Assembly (NCBI GenBank): GCA_041497605.1
Contig: JBGQGW010000201.1
Coordinates: 1 to 7,217, forward strand
Reading direction: 5' to 3'
DNA: 7,217 nt
Source of the DNA: JBGPTK01 sp041497605
GTDB taxonomy: Bacteria > Acidobacteriota > Terriglobia > Acidiferrales > UBA7541
Position 1 is the first letter of the stretch, and the number at the start of each line of letters is the position of its first letter. Position numbers and translations under genes: made by a program. The notes under the pieces were generated by a model. The model made no database searches, was not told the DNA's origin, and saw only the letters and a list, made by a program, of their open reading frames with translations. This document shows positions 1 through 6,043 of this stretch, in pieces.

Positions 1-132
1 CTTGCGCTCCATATCGAGATCGAGGTTGATCAGCGCGCTGGTCACCGCTGCTCCGCTGATCAAGGCAAGCAGCGCCACCGCCAACCGTGCGCGGCTGGCC
101 CGCAGCAAATTCCACAGCAGCCGTCCGAACAT
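1..132 (-). CDS. FtsX/MacB-like ABC transporter permease, N-terminal fragment
   Basis: Only the first 44 codons are in the window; the frame stays open to the left edge. The protein starts MFGRLLWNLLRASRARLAVA, a short basic cytoplasmic stretch, then a hydrophobic segment at about residues 17-38, and continues into a probable periplasmic region (INLDLDMERK). This is the beginning expected of an FtsX/MacB-type permease, and it parallels the N-terminus of the permease encoded just upstream. The ATG directly abuts the upstream gene's stop codon (TAAATG) and is preceded by a GAGGGG ribosome-binding site, so the two are almost certainly translationally coupled. It is probably the second permease of a heteromeric iron-related ABC system. 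The family call rests on context and N-terminal pattern only, because the FtsX domain lies outside the window. Confidence 0.75.
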   Translation of the reverse strand, partial: MFGRLLWNLLRASRARLAVALLALISGAAVTSALINLDLDMERK

Positions 133-1437
133 TTATTCGCCCCTCAAAATGGGCGCCGGCTGAAAATGCGAGGCGCTCCGCAGCGGGAACAGACTTCCGA
201 GCAGTGCAACGAATATGGCCAGCGCCAAAATGACGGGAAGAAGAATGACACGCGGTTCCGAAGGAACTCCAAATACGCTTTCACCAAGCACCCGCGCCAG
301 CCCCAGGCCAAGCACGAAGCCGATTCCACCGCCCGCGATCGCCAGCAGCAGTTGTTCGCCGAGAAAGAGCGCAGCCACCAGGCTGTTCGTGGCGCCCAGG
401 GCTTTCATCAATCCCACTTCCACTCGCCGCTCGAGCACCGTCGTTGCCGAAGTGGCCGCCACTGCCAGCGCGGCGGCGATCAACGCAGCCAGCGTGACCA
501 TCCACAGCAGCGCGCCCACTCGCGAGAGAATTCGGCCCTCGGTTTCAGCTACCCGGCGGATCGGGCGCACGTCCGTCCCCGGCAACACCTGCCGAATTTG
601 AAGGCCGATTGAGGAAATGTAGGGTGAGCAGAACCAGCGATCGTATTCGGTTGGCGTCATGGATGCCGGATCTTTCTGCGCAAAAGCATCTTCGGGCTTG
701 GTCAGGGCGCTGACGAGCAATTGCCGGAATTTTCCGGGTTCGCCCGCCAATTCCTGGGCGCGGGAAAGTGGCGCGAGAATCGCCTGATCTTCGGCGCCGC
801 CCGTGGAGACAATCCCGGTCACCGCAAGCTTGACCGTCTGCTGTCCCGCCGTGATTTCAAGCATATCTCCCGGCTGAATTTGATCTCGGGCAGCAAGCGC
901 GGCGCCGGCCACGCATTCGTTCGAATCATCGCCGAACCAACGGCCTCGAATCTTCCACCACGGATGAGTGGCCGCGGCGCCCGTCGTGAATTGGGTGCCG
1001 TCGGGAACCGGTACGGCATGCTGGTACCAGGTTCCGATCAGTGTTGTCCGCGCCATGGAGCGCGCCGGGCTGGAATCTCCGATCGCGCGAAAGACTCCCA
1101 TCTCCACCGGCACATCCAGAAACGGCGTGAAGCCCACGATATTGTGGCGCCAGAAAATCGTTTTCAATTTGCCGAGATCGGCTTCCGGCAAGTAGGCGCC
1201 TTCATTCACCGGGCGATAGTCCACGCCGCCGATTTCGAGCGGGAGCGTATCGGACTGCGGCACGACCAGCAGATTGGCGCCCAGGCTGCGAAATTCCCGC
1301 GCCAGGCGGTCGCCGACGTCGAGCGCGACGGTGAGCGTCGCCGTCGCCACGGCCATGCCCAGCACCAGCGCCGCCGCCGTCAGCAGCTTGCGGCGAGGGT
1401 TACGCGCGAATGATTCACCCACCAGGCGTGCAAACAT
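133..1437 (-). CDS. FtsX/MacB-like ABC transporter permease of the iron-uptake operon
   Basis: A 434-residue inner-membrane permease. A basic N-terminus (RNPRRK, residues 12-17) precedes TM1 at about 18-40. A large extracytoplasmic domain of the MacB periplasmic-core type spans about 41-300, and three further TM helices lie at about 305-330, 352-385 and 395-418. The ERRVEVGLMKALGAT stretch at 336-350 is the cytoplasmic coupling segment typical of FtsX-domain permeases, and the PAPILRGE C-terminus is also characteristic. It lies 4 bases after the FTR1-DUF2318 gene and directly abuts a second permease, so it is operonic. By analogy with cj1661/cj1662 in the Campylobacter P19 locus, it probably forms half of a permease pair with an ATPase beyond the window. 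The substrate is not proven; FtsX-fold permeases often transmit force instead of moving a solute. No clear ribosome-binding site precedes its ATG, suggesting translational coupling to the upstream gene. Confidence 0.9.
   Translation of the reverse strand: MFARLVGESFARNPRRKLLTAAALVLGMAVATATLTVALDVGDRLAREFRSLGANLLVVPQSDTLPLEIGGVDYRPVNEGAYLPEADLGKLKTIFWRHNIVGFTPFLDVPVEMGVFRAIGDSSPARSMARTTLIGTWYQHAVPVPDGTQFTTGAAATHPWWKIRGRWFGDDSNECVAGAALAARDQIQPGDMLEITAGQQTVKLAVTGIVSTGGAEDQAILAPLSRAQELAGEPGKFRQLLVSALTKPEDAFAQKDPASMTPTEYDRWFCSPYISSIGLQIRQVLPGTDVRPIRRVAETEGRILSRVGALLWMVTLAALIAAALAVAATSATTVLERRVEVGLMKALGATNSLVAALFLGEQLLLAIAGGGIGFVLGLGLARVLGESVFGVPSEPRVILLPVILALAIFVALLGSLFPLRSASHFQPAPILRGE
138..145 (-). 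promoter_or_regulatory. Ribosome-binding site for the truncated second permease
   Basis: On the minus strand the sequence GAGGGG lies 7 bases before the ATG at 132, inside the last codons of the upstream permease gene. It is a good Shine-Dalgarno match and supports the ATG as the true start and coupled translation of the two permeases. Confidence 0.7.
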
Positions 1438-1441
1438 AGGT

Positions 1442-2713
1442 TTACTTGTGGATCAGCGCCGCGGAATCGGCGAGAGCGGAAAGATCCACGATCACTTCGC
1501 CGTTCACCACTTTCGATTTCACCGGAATCGGATTGCAGCCTCCGGAATCGCCGATCGATGGAACATAAATCGCCGCGGCGCAATTTCGGCAAATTACGTT
1601 GGAGCCTTCCTGGCGGTAGCCCTGCGCGCCGCAAATCTGGCAAGCGTCGAGAGCGGTGGTGTAGCCGCCATTCCGTTTGTGAATCACCAGAAAACGGAGA
1701 GCGGTGTTGCCCACTTCCGTCGAATAAAAATGGAGGCTCGAGTCGGTCAGCTCCGTAATCGGGATTCGCACTTCATTCCCCTGCGCTGTCAGCATTCGGG
1801 CGTCCGGCGGCGCAGCCGCGGCGCGCGCGTAAACGAATTCCGCGGCAAACGCCAGCACCACCGCGAGACAGAGCGACGCAGCCGCGAACATCCAGCGCCG
1901 CTGCCTGCGTTGCTCCCATTCCATCCTTCGCCGCTCGGCGGGATTCGCGGCGCCGCTGGCGATTGCGGCCGCCTCCGGGGGCGTTCGAAACCATTCCCGC
2001 AAAATCACCAGGCCAGCCACGCCTAAAATCACGATGAAAAAGAAGGCTTCGTTGCGAACAATCGGCCCAATCCAGGCCATCTCGCGCTCGCTCGACCAGA
2101 TCCACGTCGCTTCGCTGAGTTCATGTACTCCGGTGAGGCCAAGCTGGAACGCCACAACCATCAGAATCGTGCTGGTGGCGGCGAAGAATTTTCCCAGCGG
2201 AATCCGCAGAGTACCCTGGAAGAAGAAGAGTCCCACCGCGATCGCGATGACCAGTCCCAGAGCCGTGCCAATCCAAACCTGAAGTCCGGCGCTCGAAAGC
2301 TCCACCGCGCGCAGAATCAGAACCAGCTCCGCGCCTTCGCGGATCACCATCAGAAATACGATCAGCGCGATCCCGAAGCCCGCCGCGCGGGTGGACTTCT
2401 GCGCATACGCTTCCACGCGCTGCTCGATTTCTTTCTTCAGGCTGCGCGCAACTCGGTTCATCCAGATGATCATCGTAACCACCAGGGCGCCGGCGGCCAG
2501 CATCAGCAGGCCCTCAAAACCGTCTTCGCTAACCTGCCAGCGCTGCAGTAAGATCGCAGCCACGAAGCTGCAGGCCACGGCCAGAAAGACCCCTGCCCAA
2601 ACGTAGCGGGCCAGGGCCCGGCGTCCGGTGCGGTCCAGATAGACCAGGACGATGCCGACAACTAGAGCGGCTTCAACGCCTTCGCGGAGGGCAACGAGCA
2701 GAGCTTCGAGCAA
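1442..2713 (-). CDS. FTR1-family iron permease fused to a C-terminal DUF2318 Fe-S-type domain
   Basis: A 423-residue membrane protein. Residues 1-240 are an FTR1/EfeU-type iron permease with seven predicted TM helices (about 4-26, 36-57, 69-90, 112-134, 144-166, 176-194, 215-238). It carries both iron-binding REXXE motifs, REGVE at 10-14 and REGAE at 125-129, plus the conserved TGVHELSEATW segment at 194-204. After a charged linker rich in Arg and Glu, an eighth TM helix (274-295) leads into a DUF2318 domain at about 301-423. That domain has CQIC at 358-361, CRNC at 375-378 and GGCNP at 391-395, five cysteines that could hold a metal or Fe-S centre. With FTR1's N-out topology, the extra helix would place this domain in the periplasm. 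The start is TTG: it gives the short N-terminus usual for FTR1, with the first REXXE at residue 10, and TAGGA lies 7 bases upstream. It is the first gene of the operon. Separate FTR1 and DUF2318 genes are known from P19-type iron loci; here they are one chain. Confidence 0.94.
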   Translation of the reverse strand: MLEALLVALREGVEAALVVGIVLVYLDRTGRRALARYVWAGVFLAVACSFVAAILLQRWQVSEDGFEGLLMLAAGALVVTMIIWMNRVARSLKKEIEQRVEAYAQKSTRAAGFGIALIVFLMVIREGAELVLILRAVELSSAGLQVWIGTALGLVIAIAVGLFFFQGTLRIPLGKFFAATSTILMVVAFQLGLTGVHELSEATWIWSSEREMAWIGPIVRNEAFFFIVILGVAGLVILREWFRTPPEAAAIASGAANPAERRRMEWEQRRQRRWMFAAASLCLAVVLAFAAEFVYARAAAAPPDARMLTAQGNEVRIPITELTDSSLHFYSTEVGNTALRFLVIHKRNGGYTTALDACQICGAQGYRQEGSNVICRNCAAAIYVPSIGDSGGCNPIPVKSKVVNGEVIVDLSALADSAALIHK

Positions 2714-2720
2714 ACGGGAG

Positions 2721-2725
2721 TCCTA
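2721..2725 (-). promoter_or_regulatory. Ribosome-binding site deciding the TTG start of the FTR1 fusion
   Basis: TAGGA on the minus strand ends 7 bases before the TTG at 2713. No ATG gives a full-length FTR1 N-terminus, so this site supports the unusual start codon. Confidence 0.6.
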
Positions 2726-2746
2726 GTTGCAACTGAGTTTCAACTG
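2725..2746. repeat. Tandem 11-bp near-palindromic repeat, candidate operator
   Basis: AGTTGCAACTG is followed at once by AGTTTCAACTG, two 11-bp copies with one mismatch. The first copy contains the perfect 10-bp palindrome AGTTGCAACT; the second contains it with one change. The repeats occupy the expected +1 to +20 region of the minus-strand promoter of the iron operon and overlap the -35 of the possible plus-strand promoter. An 11-bp period places both half-sites on nearly the same face of the helix. That geometry suits a dimeric repressor, but I cannot name it: the sequence does not match the Fur or DtxR consensus I know. Confidence 0.45.
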
Positions 2747-2755
2747 GAATATTGT
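2727..2755 (+). promoter_or_regulatory. Possible divergent promoter of the secretin gene
   Basis: TTGCAA (2727-2732, 4 of 6) and TATTGT (2750-2755, 4 of 6) are separated by 17 bases on the plus strand. Transcription would start near 2762, about 67 bases before the preferred GTG start. The match is only moderate. A second TACAAT at 2813-2818 has no acceptable -35 and would start transcription too close to the GTG. Confidence 0.3.
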
Positions 2756-2780
2756 ATCTTGCGCGCCCTTTCCCCGTCAA
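2751..2780 (-). promoter_or_regulatory. Sigma70-like promoter of the FTR1/permease operon
   Basis: Reading the minus strand, TTGACG (2780-2775, 5 of 6 matches to TTGACA) is followed after 18 bases by TACAAT (2756-2751, 5 of 6 matches to TATAAT). Transcription would start near 2744, leaving a 5' leader of about 30 bases before the TTG start codon. This is the best promoter match in the window and it sits where the operon needs one. Confidence 0.65.
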
Positions 2781-2828
2781 GGAAATAAGCTGCTCAACTC
2801 CTGCCGGCCCAGTACAATACATGCTTCA

Positions 2829-5800
2829 GTGCGATCTTCTTTTCCATCTCGTTCAATCCCTTTCCTGGCTGCTGGGTTTCTAGTCATGGCGACTGCTGCC
2901 CGCCCGGCGCAGATGCCTGGAACGATTCGCTTCCCGGTAATGACGGGGTTGCATTCCGCCATAAAGCCTCCGCCCTTCGACCCCAGGAAGGCCAAGCAAT
3001 TAGTCGAGAAGGGACAGCGAGCGGAGAAGGAAGGAAATTGGAAAGCAGCCTTCGCCTTCTACACCCAAGCGGCCGAGAATGCGCCCGACGTTCGCGATTA
3101 CGCCTTCCGCCGGGATTTCGCCCGGGGCAAATTGGTCCAGAATCACGCCGACCGCGCGGAACTCGACATCATCAACGGAAAGTTTGACGATGCCCGGGCC
3201 GAATTACGCGCCGGTCTGGCGCTGAACCCCTCTGATCGCATCACCAGTGAACGATTACTCCAGTTGGCGGCGGCTACCCCCGGCCGCATGCAGGTGCGCC
3301 CCAGCGAACTCAGCGGTCAAATTCGCCTGCATCCTCAACCGGGAGTTCACAGCTTCGACTATCGAGGCACTACCCAAGGCGCATACGAACAAGTCGCCCA
3401 GCAGTTTGGCGTCAAGGTGGCTTTCGATGTGGACCTGAGCTCGCGTCCCGTGCGCTTTCGCGTGTCCGATGTGGATTTTGAAACCGCCATGCGCTTGCTG
3501 GGCAAGGTGACCGATACTTTCTGGCGGCCGATGAACACGCAGATGTTTTTCGTCGCCCAGGACACTTCTGAAAAACGCCGCCAGTACGACGCCATGGTGC
3601 TCCGCACAGTCCTGTTGCCGAATTCCGCGACCAACGACCAGATGACGGAAGTGTTTCGCGTGGTCCGCGACATCGCCGAGATCTCCCATGCCGATCTCGA
3701 CACCAGCAGCCGCTCGATCACAATTCGCGATACTCCCGAGAAAGTCGAACTGGCTGCAAAATTGATCAGTCAGCTCGATCTGCCCTCGAGTGAAGTGATT
3801 TTGGAAATTGAGATCCTGGAAGTGGATCGCAATCTGGCGCGGAATCTCGGGATTGCTCCGCCCACGGCGAGCCGGATCGTCGGGCTCAGCCAGCAACAGC
3901 TTCAGGAAGCGCAGCAATCCGTGCAGGGACTCGTCGATGTATTGACCCAACTCTTCGGGCAGCCATCCTCGCTTTCCGGAGTGAGCAGCACCGAGCTGGC
4001 TTCACTGCTCACCGCCGGTCAGGTGAGCCTCAGTTCATTGATTCCGCCGCTGATCGCGTTCGGCGGCGGAAGATCCACTTTTTTCGCCACCATGCCCGGG
4101 GCGACTGCGAATTTTTCGAACGCGCTCTCATTGGTGAAATCGGGCCGCCGCATCCTGCTGCGCGCGATGGATGGGAAACCGGCCTCATTCTTCGTGGGCG
4201 ACCGCTTCCCTGTTTCGCTGGCGCAATTCTCCGCCAGTTTGGGGAGTTCCACCGTCATCCCCGGAGTTTTCCAGAACAATTTTCCGCGCACCGATTTCTC
4301 CGTCGGCGCCTCGCCGGTAGCGGTAGCCACCGGCACGTTCAACTCCAATACCGATTCTCACATCGATATCGCCGCGGTCAATCAGGACGACAATACTCTC
4401 TCGATCTTGATTGGCGATGGCGCCGGCACATTCACCGCTGCTACTGGTTCGCCCATTGCGGTCGGCACCCGGCCGGCGGCCATCGTTACGGGCAAATTCA
4501 ATTCCAACAGCACCACAGACACCACCGACCTGGCGGTTGCGAATTTCAACTGCACGGGCACGCCGCTGGTTTGCGGCCCCGGCTCGCTCTCCATTTTGTT
4601 GGGGAATGGCGATGGAACATTTTCCGCGACGCCGGCGTCACCTGCAACCGGCGCCGGGCCGGTCGCATTGGTGGCGGGAACATTTAACACCAATAACCCT
4701 GCGGATCACACCGATCTTGCCGTCGTCAATCAAGTGGACAATACGGTTTCAATTCTGCTCGGAAATGGAGACGGAACCTTTACGCCCGTGAGCGGGAATC
4801 CGCTGGCAACCGGCACCACTCCCGTGGCCATCATCTCCGGAAAATTCAACAGCAAGAATACCAACGACCACACCGATCTGGCCGTCGTAAATCAGGGCGA
4901 CAATACGGTCTCGATCTTCCTCGCCAACGGCGATGGAACCTTTACGCTCAAAACCACGCTGGCCACGGGCAATCAACCCACTTCGATAACTACATCCGAC
5001 TTCAACGCCGACGGCTTCGCCGATCTGGCCGTCGCCAATTTCGCGGACAATACTGTTTCCATTTTTCTTGGCAATGGTGACGGCACTTTTTCCACCCGCG
5101 TGGATTTCCCAACGGGCACGGGCCCATCGGGAATCGTCGCCAACGATTTCAACGCCGACAGCCGCCCCGATCTCGCCGTTGCCGGTCAAACGGCCAACAC
5201 CGCTTCGATTCTGATTGGCCTGGGAGATGGTACTTTCGCGCCAAGTCTTGATCTCCCCACCGGCAGCGGTCCGGTGGCTCTGGCCACGGACGATTTCAAC
5301 GTGGATAGCCTTCCGGACCTGGTGCTGGCCGATAAGCTCGGGAACGCCGTCACGGTGCTGCTGAACACCAACACATTCAATGGATCGACTGGCCTGCCGC
5401 AGACGGCCTTTCCCGGCGTTGAATACATCGACCTGGGGCTGAAGGTGAAGGCCACGGCGCGGATTCATCCGCAAAATGATGTCACGTTGAAGATGGAATT
5501 CGAAATTCGCAGCCTTTCCGGGGTAGCCGTGAACGGCATTCCCATCCTGTCGAATCGCACGATTGAGCAGACCGTGCGGCTGCACGTGGACGAAACATCG
5601 ATCCTCTCGGGTGTGATGGAAACCGACGAAATACGCGCGATCACCGGCACGCCGGGACTGGCGGGGCTGGGGCCAGCGGGCCTGGCAGTCAGCAACCAAA
5701 CGCAGACCGATACGCAGACCGAATTGCTGATCTTGATGACGCCGCGGCTGGTACGCAATCCCGATCGCACATCGAAATCCATTTACGCAGGAACCGGCGC

Positions 5801-5837
5801 GAGCAGTGGCCCCAGCGCGCCTTCACGCTCCCCTTAG
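2829..5837 (+). CDS. Outer-membrane secretin (GspD/PilQ-type) with an inserted FG-GAP beta-propeller
   Basis: Numbered from GTG 2829 (1002 residues). Residues 1-27 form a signal peptide: basic RSSFPSR, hydrophobic core IPFLAAGFLVMATAA, cleavage after ARPA. Two TPR-like helical pairs follow at about 53-136, then an STN domain (about 159-250), a secretin_N domain (about 250-320) and the secretin domain. The secretin first half includes EVILEIEILEVDRNLARNLG (322-341) and RAMDGKPASFFVGDRFPVS (445-463). Its second half resumes at YIDLGLKVKATARI (866-879), continues through NGIPILSNRTIEQTVRL and GTPGLAGLG, and ends with LLILMTPRLVR (966-976). Between the halves are seven FG-GAP/VCBS repeats. Secretins form multimeric gated outer-membrane channels for type II/III secretion or pili; no partner gene is visible here, so the system served is unknown. 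The frame is open back to TTG 2727, but that codon lies in the putative promoter and would precede the signal peptide with about 34 extra residues. CTG 2790 with AAGGA 6 bases upstream is another possible start, so the start is uncertain. Confidence 0.9.
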   Translation: MRSSFPSRSIPFLAAGFLVMATAARPAQMPGTIRFPVMTGLHSAIKPPPFDPRKAKQLVEKGQRAEKEGNWKAAFAFYTQAAENAPDVRDYAFRRDFARGKLVQNHADRAELDIINGKFDDARAELRAGLALNPSDRITSERLLQLAAATPGRMQVRPSELSGQIRLHPQPGVHSFDYRGTTQGAYEQVAQQFGVKVAFDVDLSSRPVRFRVSDVDFETAMRLLGKVTDTFWRPMNTQMFFVAQDTSEKRRQYDAMVLRTVLLPNSATNDQMTEVFRVVRDIAEISHADLDTSSRSITIRDTPEKVELAAKLISQLDLPSSEVILEIEILEVDRNLARNLGIAPPTASRIVGLSQQQLQEAQQSVQGLVDVLTQLFGQPSSLSGVSSTELASLLTAGQVSLSSLIPPLIAFGGGRSTFFATMPGATANFSNALSLVKSGRRILLRAMDGKPASFFVGDRFPVSLAQFSASLGSSTVIPGVFQNNFPRTDFSVGASPVAVATGTFNSNTDSHIDIAAVNQDDNTLSILIGDGAGTFTAATGSPIAVGTRPAAIVTGKFNSNSTTDTTDLAVANFNCTGTPLVCGPGSLSILLGNGDGTFSATPASPATGAGPVALVAGTFNTNNPADHTDLAVVNQVDNTVSILLGNGDGTFTPVSGNPLATGTTPVAIISGKFNSKNTNDHTDLAVVNQGDNTVSIFLANGDGTFTLKTTLATGNQPTSITTSDFNADGFADLAVANFADNTVSIFLGNGDGTFSTRVDFPTGTGPSGIVANDFNADSRPDLAVAGQTANTASILIGLGDGTFAPSLDLPTGSGPVALATDDFNVDSLPDLVLADKLGNAVTVLLNTNTFNGSTGLPQTAFPGVEYIDLGLKVKATARIHPQNDVTLKMEFEIRSLSGVAVNGIPILSNRTIEQTVRLHVDETSILSGVMETDEIRAITGTPGLAGLGPAGLAVSNQTQTDTQTELLILMTPRLVRNPDRTSKSIYAGTGASSGPSAPSRSP
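4299..5405 (+). repeat. Seven FG-GAP/VCBS repeats encoding a probable complete beta-propeller inside the secretin
   Basis: Seven tandem protein repeats, each running from a 'TGxxPxxI' strand through 'DFN' or 'FNSN', 'DLAV-N' and 'DNTVSILLGNGDGTF'. Approximate bounds are 4299-4460, 4461-4646, 4647-4808, 4809-4964, 4965-5111, 5112-5258 and 5259-5405, giving 54, 62, 54, 52, 49, 49 and 49 residues. Integrin-like FG-GAP propellers have seven blades, so the number suggests one closed fold. The 'GNGDGTF' turn is intact in blades 2, 3 and 5, slightly altered in 1, 4 and 6, and lost in 7. Blade 5 keeps a DxNxDGxxD calcium-type loop; blades 6 and 7 have Ser for Gly. Blades 1-4 have a longer, different loop. 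The array replaces what is normally a short variable loop between two secretin barrel strands. Confidence 0.9.
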
Positions 5838-5924
5838 CTCGCACGCCGCCAGATTTGGTCTATTGCGACACTGAAAAATTTCCCCAACAATTCTAACTGG
5901 CTCCAGAAGAACGAAAGTCACATC

Positions 5925-5955
5925 TGTCATCCCGAGCGTCAGCGAGGGATCCGGA
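5925..5955. repeat. REP-like intergenic element
   Basis: The segment beginning TGTCATCCCGAGCG and continuing AGCGAGGGATCCGGA has ATCCC and GGGAT arms around a GAGCG/AGCGA core. I recognise it as a variant of the 'TGTCATCC(T/C)GAGCG...GCGAAGGATC' intergenic repeat seen in many Acidobacteriota and other genomes; this is recall, not a search. It lies between the convergent secretin and truB genes, the usual place for such elements. Apart from it, positions 5838-6043 hold no gene and no convincing terminator. Confidence 0.5.
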
Positions 5956-6043
5956 GTTTACTGATTCATTCTTCCAGATTGTACTTTCAAAAAAATCGCA
6001 ATCAAACAGGCCCGTTGATCAAGAAGGATTGACTTCGCGAACT

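Noticed and set aside
721..2026. Long plus-strand open frames (721-1413 and 1274-2026) opposite the permease and FTR1 genes.
   Set aside because: They are antisense to well-supported genes, rich in Arg/Gln/His/Ser with no recognisable domain, and are the usual shadow frames of G+C-rich coding DNA.
3255..3950. A 231-codon minus-strand open frame opposite the STN/secretin_N region.
   Set aside because: It is antisense to conserved secretin domains, with low-complexity His/Arg-rich sequence and no recognisable motif or start signal.
4299..5405. Regularly spaced DNA similarity that could suggest a CRISPR or satellite array.
   Set aside because: The period is about 150-185 bp and the similarity is at protein level (FG-GAP blades) in one open frame, not short identical DNA repeats with unique spacers.
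4749..5699. A 316-codon minus-strand open frame opposite the propeller repeats.
   Set aside because: Its repetitive composition mirrors the sense-strand repeats and it matches no family I know; the plus frame has clear secretin and FG-GAP motifs.
2829..5837. The possibility that the FG-GAP segment is a misassembly or a fusion of two separate genes.
   Set aside because: The frame is continuous, both halves of the secretin domain lie on either side in the right order, and the repeats number exactly seven. A chance join is unlikely, though only reads could exclude it.
5989..6019. Possible rho-independent terminator of truB: ATCAA/TTGAT arms (6001-6019) followed on the minus strand by seven T (5995-5989).
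   Set aside because: The stem is only 5 A/T-rich pairs and the T-run does not directly follow it, so it is too weak to call.
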